A stretch of 64,000 nucleotides of DNA from Prevotella sp. (GCA_017410365.1 JAFQQY010000047.1:1-64000); one strand, 5' to 3'. Positions 24,261-33,831 are shown, counted from the first letter of the stretch. Translations and numbers: made by a program. The notes: a model not told the origin generated them from the sequence alone.

Positions 24261-25226
24261 ATGGCTAATGCTGACCAAATAATTACTCTCATCAAAAGCC
24301 ATATGGCAGGAGATGATGATAGGTTCAAGATGACAGCTCTCCAAATCGCAGCCCTTGAATCTAAGGCTGGACATGTGGTGTTGGCTCGCTCAATCAATGA
24401 AGCAATAAAGTCTAAGCCTATTATGAGGCTGCAAGCAAGAAGACTTACTCCGATCAACTCTGATTTGGCAGAAATGGTTCTTGAGATTGACAAGCCTTAC
24501 CGTTTGAACGATTTAGTTTGTCAAAACAATGTTAAGGATAAGGTAAAACGTGTAATTAGAGAGTATCTGCACAAAGACACGCTAGCTAAATATCATCTTG
24601 GGAACAGAAGAAAATTGCTGCTTTCTGGTCCTTCTGGTACTGGGAAGACCATGACAGCCTCCATCCTAGCAAATGAATTGCAATTACCTTTATATGTGGT
24701 GTTGTTGGAGAAAGTAGTCACCAAATTTATGGGAGAATCAAGTTTGAAATTGAGTAAGATTTTTGATTTGATTAGCCAGAATCAAGGGGTCTATCTGTTT
24801 GATGAGTTTGATGCTATAGGTGCTCAAAGAGGTATGGAAAATGAAGTTGGTGAAATGAGACGTATTTTGAATTCTTTCCTTCAATTTATGGAAAGAGATG
24901 ATTCGGATAGTCTTATTGTTGCGGCTACGAATTCAATGGCAATACTCGACAAGGCATTGTTCCGCAGATTTGATGATGTTGTAGAATATGCTTTGCCTAC
25001 AGACGAGGAGAAACTCAAAATTATAAGTGGTCAGTTGGATGGTTTTATTAAAAAGAGTTTCAATTTCGATGAAATTTTACCACTTATGGATAAGATGAGC
25101 CATGCTGAGATTACTATGATATGCAGAGATGTGATGAAGGAATCACTTCTTGAAGGAATAGGTGTGAATGAAAATCTAGTGAAGACAATTATCAATCAGC
25201 GTTTTTCTGCCTATAGAGTCAGTTAA
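24261..25226 (+). CDS. ietA: AAA+ ATPase of an IetAS-type pair
   Basis: 321 residues. Classic AAA+ core: Walker A LLSGPSGTGKTMTAS (about residues 119-133), Walker B GVYLFDEFDAIG (~176-187), and the second region of homology LIVAATNSMAILDKALFRRFDD with its arginine pair. The N-terminal ~85 residues are helical. Encoded 20 nt upstream of a subtilisin-like protease; this pairing and these sizes match IetAS, an ATPase-protease system first linked to plasmid incompatibility and later counted among anti-phage systems (established knowledge). The ATPase is expected to sense the trigger or control the protease. Gene symbol by analogy. Confidence 0.8.
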   Translation: MANADQIITLIKSHMAGDDDRFKMTALQIAALESKAGHVVLARSINEAIKSKPIMRLQARRLTPINSDLAEMVLEIDKPYRLNDLVCQNNVKDKVKRVIREYLHKDTLAKYHLGNRRKLLLSGPSGTGKTMTASILANELQLPLYVVLLEKVVTKFMGESSLKLSKIFDLISQNQGVYLFDEFDAIGAQRGMENEVGEMRRILNSFLQFMERDDSDSLIVAATNSMAILDKALFRRFDDVVEYALPTDEEKLKIISGQLDGFIKKSFNFDEILPLMDKMSHAEITMICRDVMKESLLEGIGVNENLVKTIINQRFSAYRVS

Positions 25227-25246
25227 TATCATAGTGAAATCATATC

Positions 25247-27658
25247 ATGAGCAATTTTCGACATATTAAACTATCCAATTGGTCTGAAGATGTAACGTTT
25301 AAGTCAAAGTCAGCAAGAGGAGGTGTGTTACCTACTCCTGCTGATGCACTGGCGCATGCACAACAATTGCATGAAGGTTATGTATCAGCGTTAGCTTCTT
25401 TTAAACAAAAGAAAGAGGAACTACCAGAAGGAGCTGTGGCAGCATCTGGGTCGTATATAGATGTAATTGTTAAAAAGGACGCTCTTTTAGAAACATGGAA
25501 ATCACTCGATACAAAGCGAGGTGCGCAGGTGATGAATATGCGTTCCTCAGACGACGAATCGAATAAGGTTACACTCTATCTTACAGAAAACCAAACTAAT
25601 TGGCTTGACAACAAACTAAATGCTTATAGCCATTCAGCCGATACAGATAACAGACGTTGCAGGAAGTTAATTGATGCTTTGGATGCTGTAAGTCCTGTCA
25701 GACTTGAATCTTTCTTTACTGTATCAGGAGATTACGAAACTGTTTCTGACAGGATTGAAGAATATGAGATTTGGATTACAGGGACAGAGGTTGATGCCGA
25801 GGATATCAAACACAGAATTGCATCTGTAGGTGTTGAGTATCGAAATCGAACACTTACATTTGACTGCATGATGGTTGTTCTCGTAAAAGCCAATAGAGAA
25901 CATTTGGAAATGCTGCCACAAGTAATAGACAGGATTTCGGAAATTAGGAAATTCAGACGACCTTCGATACTTACTAATCCAGAAAAAGGAATGCAAGAAT
26001 CACGTGAATGGGAAAGTTTGATACATGAATGTGTTCCTGTAGAGGATAATTTAGTGAAAGTAGGAATTTTGGACTCGGGCGTCAATCATAATCATCCATT
26101 GCTGAGCCCTTTTCTTCCTGAGGACAGGTGCCATTCTGCTTTGGCGGATGCTAATTTAAGAGACAGGGCAAACCATGGTACCGGCATGGCTGGATTGGTA
26201 CTCTATGGTGACCTTATAGATGTCATTTACGACAGAGATATTAAGCCAATTACAAACGAGTTGGTGTCTGTGAAGGTAATTGCAAACGCAACGAATCCTG
26301 ATGCTACGGATGAACATACAGCAATCATCCTTGAGGATGCAATACGAAAGTCTGAAGAGGATGACGCTCATCTAATGACAATGGCTGTAACTGCGACAGA
26401 AAGCCAAGAGGCAATCGCATCTGCAACAAGTGCTGCTATTGATGAAACTCTCTACAATGATGGCACTCCAGAGAGTTTGCTGTTAGTGTCGGCTGGCAAT
26501 GTGGATAACAACGGTGGTGTCGGCTATCCTGATTACCTATGGAACAATTCTGTGAATGATCCTGCACAATCATGGAATGCTCTTACTGTTGGAGCTTTTA
26601 CGGAAAAAATTGTGATTTCAGATGTTGAATACGAAGGGAGACAGATTGTAGCTCCTCATGGAGGAGTTTCACCTTTCAGTCGAACTTCTCGTCTCTGGGA
26701 TAATAATATGCTCATCAAACCTGAAATTCTGATGGAGGGAGGAAATGCCTATTGGGATGGAGAAGGGAATTTTCAAGGGCACGATGACTTGATGTTGGCA
26801 ACGACTGATGCCCGGGATTATTGCACATTTAGCGCATTTAACGCGACAAGTGCAGCAACAGCCTTGGCTGGAAGACTAGCCGGCGCAATCAAGTACTATA
26901 ACCCAGAACTTTCTGCTTTGTCAATTAGAGCATTGATGGTACACTCGTCTTCTTGGACAGAGGCCATGAGGGACATGTGTACAATCAATGGACATTTGGA
27001 TAAGGATTTGCTGGTGCATACCTGTGGATATGGCGTACCTGATTGGAATAAAGCCGTTGCCACACATGAGAGTTATGTTACATTCATAGTAGAAGGAGAA
27101 TTAAAACCGTTTGCACAAGGTTCAGGAAATGAGCTAAAGCATTCGAATATGCATCTTTTTAAGTTGCCTTGGCCAAAATATATTTTGCTAGACCTTGGAG
27201 AAACGGAAGTAACCATGCGAGTTACACTTTCGTATTACATACAGCCGTCTCCTGGCATTAAGGGAAAACTAAAGAAGTACAGTTATCCTTCTGAGTTGTT
27301 GCGTTTTGATGTATCCACATCACAAGATACTGAAGAAACTTTTACTCATAGAGTAGCAAATACTGCTGCAGAAGGTGAGAATGTATTAAGTAATGACACT
27401 AGCAGGTGGTGGATTGGCATCAATCGCCGAAATCAGGGTTCAATACATAGTGACTTCATCTGCGAAACGGCTGCCCAAATAGCTGCATACGACAAAATAG
27501 CAATTTATCCTGCAACAGGTTGGTGGAAAACAAGAAAGAGTATGTTAGAAAAAGGTATTAAATACGCGTTAGTGGTCAGTTTGGAAACTCCTAATGTTGA
27601 TATTTACACGCCAATATCTCAGATTGTTGAGAGTTCTGTTGAAATACCGAATAGCTAG
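25247..27658 (+). CDS. ietS: Subtilisin-like serine protease of an IetAS-type pair
   Basis: 803 residues, no signal peptide, so cytoplasmic, unlike most subtilases. Catalytic triad visible: Asp276 in GILDSGVNHNHP, His310 in ANHGTGMAG, Ser535 in FNATSAATALAGRLAG (the usual GTSMA is ATSAA). About 250 residues precede the protease domain and ~220 follow it. An oxyanion-type Asn is present at VSAGNVDNNGG. Directly downstream of the AAA ATPase and probably co-transcribed. In the IetAS model the protease is the effector; its target is unknown. Confidence 0.85.
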   Translation: MSNFRHIKLSNWSEDVTFKSKSARGGVLPTPADALAHAQQLHEGYVSALASFKQKKEELPEGAVAASGSYIDVIVKKDALLETWKSLDTKRGAQVMNMRSSDDESNKVTLYLTENQTNWLDNKLNAYSHSADTDNRRCRKLIDALDAVSPVRLESFFTVSGDYETVSDRIEEYEIWITGTEVDAEDIKHRIASVGVEYRNRTLTFDCMMVVLVKANREHLEMLPQVIDRISEIRKFRRPSILTNPEKGMQESREWESLIHECVPVEDNLVKVGILDSGVNHNHPLLSPFLPEDRCHSALADANLRDRANHGTGMAGLVLYGDLIDVIYDRDIKPITNELVSVKVIANATNPDATDEHTAIILEDAIRKSEEDDAHLMTMAVTATESQEAIASATSAAIDETLYNDGTPESLLLVSAGNVDNNGGVGYPDYLWNNSVNDPAQSWNALTVGAFTEKIVISDVEYEGRQIVAPHGGVSPFSRTSRLWDNNMLIKPEILMEGGNAYWDGEGNFQGHDDLMLATTDARDYCTFSAFNATSAATALAGRLAGAIKYYNPELSALSIRALMVHSSSWTEAMRDMCTINGHLDKDLLVHTCGYGVPDWNKAVATHESYVTFIVEGELKPFAQGSGNELKHSNMHLFKLPWPKYILLDLGETEVTMRVTLSYYIQPSPGIKGKLKKYSYPSELLRFDVSTSQDTEETFTHRVANTAAEGENVLSNDTSRWWIGINRRNQGSIHSDFICETAAQIAAYDKIAIYPATGWWKTRKSMLEKGIKYALVVSLETPNVDIYTPISQIVESSVEIPNS

Positions 27659-27963
27659 TTGTAATTGGAGTGATTTAAAAGGATGAGATGAAGAATTATC
27701 CTAATCTGATAGGTGAATTCTCTTTCATGTCATTCCCTGCACTGTACAACAAATAGATTCGGGCGGAAACTTATAAAACAATGCAGTTCCCGCCCGAAAT
27801 TATTAGTACGAAGTTAAGCAAACTACTTCGTCGCAATATCATATTTGTAATCCTAGGCAACGTCATAGATGTACCCTTGGCGCAGATGAGTTTATTGAAA
27901 GAATATCCCCATCCTCCAGATTTGGAAGATGGGGAAGAATGTATAAAGTCGTTTTACAACAGA
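27659..27963. other. Intergenic region with a possible gene remnant
   Basis: 305 nt between convergent genes. From 27781 an open frame starts MQFPPEIISTKLSKLLRRNI and continues to about 27963 (LEDGEECIKSFYNRLESN) before running antisense into the next gene. It looks somewhat protein-like but lacks a clear promoter and its 3' part is a shadow, so I treat it as an uncertain remnant rather than a gene. No convincing terminator was found. Confidence 0.35.
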
Positions 27964-29379
27964 TTAGAGAGCAATCTTTATCGATTTGTTGCCAACCTTT
28001 ACTATCACAACACTACCAACTTGTGCATCAGTATGAATTGTTGCCGTGTTAAGAGCAGTCTTTGCTTCACCAAGCTTTGTGCCTGATATGCCATATACCT
28101 CTACCATTGTACCATCATCAGCACCTGATACTGTTATAGTTCCATTGTTTGCCTGTACTACCACTGGCAAAGCCTTAACATTGGCAATATCAGTATTTGT
28201 AAGACCCTCAGACTTTGGTTCTACGTCAATCCAACACAATGTTGCTTTTGCCACTTCTGAATCCTTGTAGCCTTCCTTTGTGGCGTATACGCTGATGTTG
28301 TAGGTTACGTTTAGCTGAACTTCATTTGCTTCAAACGATGCAACGTCATCATCAGTTATTGTAGACTTACAAACAGCACCTTCTGTCTCGCAATTAAATA
28401 TCAGCTTTCCATTCTCGTATGATATTGTTGGTGTAGCACAAACCTTTACTTCTGGAGTGTCAGGAACAACAGGTTTGTCTTCATCACTCAACGCAACAAT
28501 TTTCCCAAAACTTTTCCATGGAGCCTTTGACCTATAGCTGTTTATCGATGTCTCAGGCACATGCAATGTAGCATTTTCTGAAATTGATTTATTAAAAGCT
28601 GTCTCATCTGTATTTGGTACTGTTTCTGCATAACAATACACATCTTTAAGATTAGAACAATAAGTGAAAGGAGACTCGCCAATTTTTGTTACGTTCTTTC
28701 CGATTGTTATTGTAGACAAACTGCTACAACCATCGAAAGCATCTTTTCCTATACTTGTTACGCTGTTGGGGATAATTATAGTATTTAATTTTTCACATTT
28801 ATAAAAACAAAGATTAGGAATTAATTCTAAATTATCAGAAAGTATTATTGATTTCAAATTTCTACATTCCTGAAAACAACCATATCCGATTATTTTGACT
28901 TTAGGTAAAATAATACTTGATAGACTATTACAACCATAGAATGCAAATTCACCTATTTGGTATATATTGTTACCAAATACAATTTGAGATAAATTTTCAC
29001 ATCCACTAAATGCGCTATTACCTATGTTAATTAAGTTTTGAGGAAAAGTTATATGTGTTAAACTATCGCAGTTCCCGAAAGCAGATGGTCCTATATCTTT
29101 CAATGTCTTTGGAAAAGTAATTGATTTTAGTCTGTGATTATTTTGGAAAGCGCCAAAATATTGTCTATTTTTATATCCAGAAATACTTGTTACTGTATAT
29201 TTATATCCATTATACTCTATTTCTTCAGGAATAACTACTTCAGACGAGTTGCCATTATACATATATAATTCAGCTGTTAATGATGAAGTGGTAATATTAA
29301 ATTTGAAATTGCCTATTTCTACTGAACATGCACATAAAGGTATAAAGATTATGATAAAAGATAGAATTAGTTTCTTCAT
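27964..29379 (-). CDS. Secreted BspA-type leucine-rich-repeat protein
   Basis: 471 residues. Signal peptide MKKLILSFIIIFIPLCACS. Residues ~80-270 hold about eight LRR_5/BspA repeats of ~23 residues of the form IGxxAFxxCxxLxxIxxP (SAFGNCDSLTHITFP, SAFSGCENLSQIVFG, DAFDGCSSLSTITIG). A middle segment (~315-400) is a beta-rich domain common in Prevotella surface proteins, and the C terminus (GTITVSGADDGTMVEVYGIS, SVVIVKVGNKSIKIAL) resembles a sorting or anchoring domain. Such proteins act in adhesion. Its Asn/Ile-rich repeat region has lower GC than the C-terminal part, suggesting domain shuffling. Confidence 0.85.
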   Translation of the reverse strand: MKKLILSFIIIFIPLCACSVEIGNFKFNITTSSLTAELYMYNGNSSEVVIPEEIEYNGYKYTVTSISGYKNRQYFGAFQNNHRLKSITFPKTLKDIGPSAFGNCDSLTHITFPQNLINIGNSAFSGCENLSQIVFGNNIYQIGEFAFYGCNSLSSIILPKVKIIGYGCFQECRNLKSIILSDNLELIPNLCFYKCEKLNTIIIPNSVTSIGKDAFDGCSSLSTITIGKNVTKIGESPFTYCSNLKDVYCYAETVPNTDETAFNKSISENATLHVPETSINSYRSKAPWKSFGKIVALSDEDKPVVPDTPEVKVCATPTISYENGKLIFNCETEGAVCKSTITDDDVASFEANEVQLNVTYNISVYATKEGYKDSEVAKATLCWIDVEPKSEGLTNTDIANVKALPVVVQANNGTITVSGADDGTMVEVYGISGTKLGEAKTALNTATIHTDAQVGSVVIVKVGNKSIKIAL

Positions 29380-29800
29380 AATTTTGCCTATATTTAAATT
29401 GTTAATGTTTACTCAAAAAATACAAATAAAAAACGTGGACATTTACATCGTCTACGCTTTGGAGGTATTGGGGATAACCTTGCTATCTTAAACGAGTAAA
29501 AAGCCCACGCTAACAGCGTGAACTTATCTACTTCAGTTCTTATAGCATTTTTCAAATTCCCCAATTATCCAAAGCAAGAATCAAAAGTTGACAGTTCTGT
29601 CTATAATATGTCCTTAATTAAAAGTCTGTTGTTATGCCATGGGCAATGAGTTTTGTTTATTATACATTATATTATTATGCCCCATGTTACTGGGTTCTGA
29701 ATGCAAAGATAAAGTTTTTTGCTGAACGGACAAAGAGACGGGCGCAAAATTATTATAGTAAAAACAACTATGCTGCTATTCTTTTTCCGCCGTTCCACCA
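29380..29800. other. Intergenic region with a short hairpin
   Basis: 421 nt upstream of the LRR gene and downstream of the esterase gene, both on the minus strand. It is AT-rich. A small hairpin CACGCT-AAC-AGCGTG lies at 29506-29520 with A-rich sequence on its left, compatible with a weak minus-strand terminator (T-rich on that strand) for the esterase transcript. Nothing else was recognised. Confidence 0.4.
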
Positions 29801-30973
29801 TTATCTAAACAAACGTGGAGTGAACTCTGTCAGATATATGCGCCAGTTTTTCCATATATGTCCGTCTTCGTTCTCAAAGTATTCATAGCGGTGACCATTC
29901 CTGTCGAGCAGTTTTCGGTAATCCTGGTTTGCCTTGTAGAGAAAGTCGGTCTTGCCTATGCCTATCCAGTAGAGAGCGGGCTTTTTGGCGAACTGCGTGG
30001 CCAGTTTGCCTTCCATGTCCTGATATATTGGCGATGTAGCGTTTCTGCCAGGCATGATGGCTGCAGAAAAAAGGCCCACATAATTAAACATATCTGGATA
30101 TTGCTTTGAGATGTGCAGAGCATGGAATCCACCCATCGACAGTCCTGCAATGGCGCGACTTTTCTTGTCGGCCTTTGTGCGATAGTGCTTGTCTATGAAT
30201 CTCACCACCTCTGGGAAGTGCGACTCAAACGAACCCTCCATCGTTTTGGGCAGATTGAAAGTTGGCTGTTTCTCCCATCCTAATGACGACTCGCCAGGTG
30301 CTGCTTCCAGTGCCGCGTTACCGTTTGTCATGACCAAAATCATTGGCTCCGCTTTGCCTTGCGCTATCAGATTGTCGAGAATCTGTGTGGCGCGTCCGAG
30401 GTCGCTCCATGCCTCTTCGTCGCCACCCATGCCGTGAAGGAGATAGAAGACAGGGTAGCGGCGCTTGCTTGTCTCATAGCCAGCCGGAGTATAGACGGTC
30501 ATGCGGCGCGACAATCCCAGCGACGGACTTTCGTACCACACCTTCGCCACGGTGCCATGCGGCACATTGTTCACTTTATAGAGGTCGGCACGTTCTCCGC
30601 CAACAATAAAGACATTAGTAACAGATGCCACGTCGCGAATCATATATACATTGGCGGGGTCGTGAGCCTTCATGCCGTCTATGTAGAAAGAGTAACTGTA
30701 TAGTTCTGGCGACAGCGGTTCAGGTGTGGTATATTCCCATACGCCATCTTTGTTCTCTTTCATGTCTGCGGTGCGATTGGCAATGCAGTCGCCTGTCACT
30801 TGCACGCGCACAGCCTTTGGCGCACGGAGGCGGAATGTAACGGTCTTGTCCTTATGTATTTCAGGCGACACCACTTCTTTTCTTTGTTGCAGAGCCTGCT
30901 GCGCCATTGTCTCTACGGGCATCAGCAATGCCATCACGCAGATGGCGGCGAATGATTTAATCAAATTGTTCAT
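29801..30973 (-). CDS. Secreted CE1-family carbohydrate esterase with CBM48-like domain
   Basis: 390 residues. Signal peptide MNNLIKSFAAICVMALLMPV with cleavage near METMAQ. Residues ~35-130 form an immunoglobulin-like CBM48/isoamylase-N-type domain (VTFRLRAPKAVRVQVTGDC, YSYSFYIDGMKAHDP). Residues ~140-390 are an alpha/beta hydrolase: PVFYLLHGMGGDEEAWS, nucleophile elbow GLSMGG, catalytic His in DGHIWKNW. This architecture is typical of Bacteroidetes feruloyl or acetyl-xylan esterases that trim hemicellulose side groups. On the minus strand a -7 TATCTTTG lies at 31001-30994; the exact ester substrate cannot be read. Confidence 0.88.
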   Translation of the reverse strand: MNNLIKSFAAICVMALLMPVETMAQQALQQRKEVVSPEIHKDKTVTFRLRAPKAVRVQVTGDCIANRTADMKENKDGVWEYTTPEPLSPELYSYSFYIDGMKAHDPANVYMIRDVASVTNVFIVGGERADLYKVNNVPHGTVAKVWYESPSLGLSRRMTVYTPAGYETSKRRYPVFYLLHGMGGDEEAWSDLGRATQILDNLIAQGKAEPMILVMTNGNAALEAAPGESSLGWEKQPTFNLPKTMEGSFESHFPEVVRFIDKHYRTKADKKSRAIAGLSMGGFHALHISKQYPDMFNYVGLFSAAIMPGRNATSPIYQDMEGKLATQFAKKPALYWIGIGKTDFLYKANQDYRKLLDRNGHRYEYFENEDGHIWKNWRIYLTEFTPRLFR

Positions 30974-30993
30974 GGGTTGTTATTTCTTTCTCG

Positions 30994-31001
30994 CAAAGAT
31001 A
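30994..31001 (-). promoter_or_regulatory. -7 element for the esterase gene
   Basis: Minus-strand TATCTTTG, 20 nt upstream of the ATG (30973). The -33 position reads TTTA instead of TTTG, so the promoter is partial. Confidence 0.5.
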
Positions 31002-31105
31002 ATTATTTTTGTCGGATAAACAGAACGTTTATAAAGTATTTTTCTCTTAGTGCCTCATGAAGCAGTTACATGTCTAAAATATTTTTTTGAAAGTGAATTT
31101 CTCCT

Positions 31106-31188
31106 ACATCCTACATTTTTGCATGTAAGGCATTAAGCCATAGATTGTTAAGTGCAGTGTATGAGGATTTCAATCCTACATTTTTGGC
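31106..31188 (+). repeat. Inverted flanking repeat, downstream copy
   Basis: From ACATCCTACATTTTTGC to ATCCTACATTTTTGGC. It matches the reverse complement of 33709-33792 over ~84 nt, with identical ends and a more diverged middle. Contains the dyad AGGATT-TC-AATCCT (31164-31177) followed by ACATTTTTGG. It lies past the 3' end of the VirE-type gene. Confidence 0.75.
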
Positions 31189-31240
31189 CCGTTTTTGGGC
31201 GCTTTTTGGTAATTTTAACATTTTCCATGTAAAGAATATT

Positions 31241-31342
31241 TAGAAATTAAAGGAAGATAAAGCAAAAGCTAATGTCTTTTATCTCCCTCTATCTTCCTTT
31301 ATCTCCTTCTACCTACAAGCAAGCAAAGTTTGCGAATGTGTA
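31241..31342 (+). repeat. Dispersed repeat family D, partial copy 1
   Basis: Contains AAATTAAAGGAAGATAAAG, AAAGCTAATGTCTTTTATCT, a pyrimidine-rich TCTATCTTCC/TTTATCTCC tract, and GCAAGCAAAGTTTGCG. These blocks recur in order at 46567-46804 and 52333-52545. This copy lacks the 3' GGGG-TTCT-CCCC stem-loop. The rest of 31343-31533 shows no gene. Confidence 0.7.
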
Positions 31343-31533
31343 AGATATGCTTCTCCAAACCGCCGTTTTAGACTTCTAAAAGGGCCGTTTGGGTGTCGAA
31401 AGTGGTGCATTTAGGAGTGCTAACCGTACCGCTTTCGTATGAGAAGCGGCACGCTTTTTGTTGAAAAAACGCCAAAAAAATGCGCCAGATAGCAAACGTA
31501 TCTGACGCAAATATTATTCAGTTAGGATATGAA

Positions 31534-33561
31534 TCAGAATTTTATAGGCATAATCTTGTAACACATGCCTTTACTGGTTCTTTTAGACGCATAACCAAGT
31601 GCTTGGAGATGTCTGCCTGTTGTTATGCCAGCGGTCTTGTTGATGACGAATGTAGGGAATTCCTTTTTCAGGCGTTCCATTACCTCATATATCGGCACAT
31701 AGGTGGCATCGTCGGGTGTCTCATTAGGCGTGAGGTGGGTGAGCGTTATCATCTGATATAGGTCGTTAACTTGCTGATACTGAGAGTTGTGCTCGATATT
31801 GAGCGCATTTTCTTCTTCGTTGAACCAATATCGGCGCCCTTCGTCCAGTTCCTGACATAGTTGGGCATACACCATGTTGTGATATATTATGCCAGAATTG
31901 TCAATATCGCTGGCGTAGGCGCATACGAAACGTCGGCTGCCGGTTGGGTCGGTGAGAGGTCGCAGGCAGTTGGTAGTGGCAATGAACGACGCAAAGCGCT
32001 GGCGCTGCTGGATGACCTTGCCATAAGGAGGGCGCATCTTCACGTCATGCTTTGAGAGTAGGTATTTCAGCAGAGGCTGCTGACTCTTTTTCATTGAGTC
32101 GAACTCGTCGATGTTGATGAGTGCGAACGAGGTCATGGCGGCAAAGATATCGTTGTCGTTTTTCATTGATATGCGGTCATTGAAGTAGGTCTGAAGATAC
32201 TCCGGCAGCAAACGGCGGCAGAAGGTCGTCTTGCCGGAACCTTGCGGACCTATGAGTAATGGCACTATAGCGTTGCCATGCTGCAGGTTCATGCCGCGCC
32301 ATTGTGCCACCATAGACAGCATCCATGTGTGGAAAAAGTCTTTCCAGCGAGGGTGGTCGGTCTTTACACGGCTAGCCAGTTCTCCCACCCAGTCGCGCCT
32401 GCCGTCCCAGCGTGGCAGATTGCGGAGATAGTCGTCCATGGGGTAGTATTTAGGTATCAAGTCGCTGTCGATATAGCGGTTGAGGTCCTTGTCCCACGAG
32501 TCAACGCCAGCCTTGAGGGCGAGTATCGACATGGTGTTGTGTGCCGACTGGTCGAGCGGTTGGAAACCGTGTCCTACGGCGTTTTTGCGATACTCAGGTG
32601 TGCCTGTCATCACGTTCAGGCGCAGGGTGTAGTGCTCTTTCATGTAAGCCTCGGTCTTGAATGTGAGCAATGCTGACGGGCGTGTGAATTTCATCGGAAG
32701 CGTTTTCAGCAGTTTTATCTTGTAGGCGGTTCTGAATGCCGAACGTATCATTTTCTCGTTTTTTTTGCCTCCGAGCAATGGAATAAAGGTGGAGGTTCGT
32801 ACGGCATAGGCTTCTGGCAGCCCCATCTCGTGGCATCCGGCTGCAAGCTGTTCTATCACGGCGCATGTGAAATCCTCGCCCTCTTTGTCGATATGCATCT
32901 CAATGGCGTTGTCGAGACAATCGTGAAAGCGGCGCGAACGGCTAACCTGTACGCTCAGGCCTGGTATCTCGTCGGGAAAATTGTAGTCGCTGATGGCTGC
33001 TTGTGTCTGTTTGTACGCTGGTGTTTCTTCTTTGCAAGCGGAAATGATGATGGCATTGGCCGCAGGATGATATACCGGCGCTGGGTCGTGGCTTGCCAGA
33101 CAACTGTCGTCGAACTGTGGTTCTGACTCGTAGAGGCGTGTTCCGAATTGTGACGAGTAGAGGAAGTGCAGTTTTCTGTAGGCATTGGTGAGTGCCTGTT
33201 GCTGATTGTCTTCATTTTCGTCGTAAGCATCGTAAGGACACACGATATTTACCGAGCGTCCATTGCTGCCAATAAAGGCCAGAAGAGTGTAGGGCATAAG
33301 TCCTGCAAGGTGTTTGTATTCTTCTGCCGTGGCGAGGTCGCGCAAGTTGCGTAGTTGCAGCAAAACGAGGTGGTTGTTGTTTGCCAAAACCGTTTGTCCG
33401 CTTGCTTTTTTCCATTCAGCGGAAAAGCAGATTTTCTTGGTAGGAGGAACGGTTGGATTCGGTCGGAAAGTACCGTCTTTTAAGAGTTGGCACACTTCGT
33501 CCAGAGTGATTCTGGAATAGCATAGTTGTCCCCTTGTGGGGTTGAAAATAGTACATTTCAT
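31534..33561 (-). CDS. BT4734/VirE-family primase-helicase-like protein
   Basis: 675 residues. The N-terminal ~170 residues fit the BT4734-like (VirE-N) domain, with SNGRSVNIVCPY and a primase-like fold. Residues ~340-580 are a VirE-type ATPase: PLLIGPQGSGKTTFCRRLLP (Walker A), FALINIDEFDSM (Walker B), SFIATTNCLRPLTDPTGSRR (sensor). The C-terminal ~90 residues fit a DUF3874-like winged helix. This family is common in Bacteroidetes genomes as a stand-alone gene resembling phage or plasmid replication proteins. Here it is the only gene between two ~84-bp inverted repeats, suggesting a mobile or domesticated unit. Function in the cell is unknown. Confidence 0.85.
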   Translation of the reverse strand: MKCTIFNPTRGQLCYSRITLDEVCQLLKDGTFRPNPTVPPTKKICFSAEWKKASGQTVLANNNHLVLLQLRNLRDLATAEEYKHLAGLMPYTLLAFIGSNGRSVNIVCPYDAYDENEDNQQQALTNAYRKLHFLYSSQFGTRLYESEPQFDDSCLASHDPAPVYHPAANAIIISACKEETPAYKQTQAAISDYNFPDEIPGLSVQVSRSRRFHDCLDNAIEMHIDKEGEDFTCAVIEQLAAGCHEMGLPEAYAVRTSTFIPLLGGKKNEKMIRSAFRTAYKIKLLKTLPMKFTRPSALLTFKTEAYMKEHYTLRLNVMTGTPEYRKNAVGHGFQPLDQSAHNTMSILALKAGVDSWDKDLNRYIDSDLIPKYYPMDDYLRNLPRWDGRRDWVGELASRVKTDHPRWKDFFHTWMLSMVAQWRGMNLQHGNAIVPLLIGPQGSGKTTFCRRLLPEYLQTYFNDRISMKNDNDIFAAMTSFALINIDEFDSMKKSQQPLLKYLLSKHDVKMRPPYGKVIQQRQRFASFIATTNCLRPLTDPTGSRRFVCAYASDIDNSGIIYHNMVYAQLCQELDEGRRYWFNEEENALNIEHNSQYQQVNDLYQMITLTHLTPNETPDDATYVPIYEVMERLKKEFPTFVINKTAGITTGRHLQALGYASKRTSKGMCYKIMPIKF

Positions 33562-33648
33562 GATAATGAATATTTGAAAATAAGAGTGGTTGTGGGTATC
33601 TAACTAGTTGATTGCTGTTATCCTTTTTAGGTGTAGCATATCTATTTA

Positions 33649-33680
33649 CAAAGATACAAAATTTAAGGGCGGTTTGCAAG
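33649..33680 (-). promoter_or_regulatory. Promoter for the VirE-type gene
   Basis: On the minus strand, -33 CTTG at 33680-33677 and -7 TATCTTTG at 33656-33649 with a 20-nt spacer. It predicts a ~80-nt leader before the ATG at 33561. The upstream inverted repeat begins about 30 nt beyond the -33 box. Confidence 0.65.
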
Positions 33681-33708
33681 AGTTTTGCATTTTTTTTTGC
33701 AGAAAAGT

Positions 33709-33792
33709 GCCGAAAAATGTAGGATTGAAATCCTCCTACACTCCATATAACGAACTGTAGATTAGTGCGTTATGCGCAAAAATGTAGGATGT
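33709..33792 (-). repeat. Inverted flanking repeat, upstream copy
   Basis: Reverse-complement partner of 31106-31188. Contains the dyad AGGATT-GA-AATCCT (33721-33734) and the outer ends GCCGAAAAATGTAGGATT and GCAAAAATGTAGGATGT. Position upstream of the gene's promoter. Confidence 0.75.
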
Positions 33793-33831
33793 ATGAAAAT
33801 GTATGTTTCTAATTCAGAAACGGAGTCTGGT

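Noticed and set aside
31534-33561. Prophage or complete mobile element
   Set aside because: No integrase, transposase or structural phage genes nearby; only one replication-type gene and its inverted repeats.
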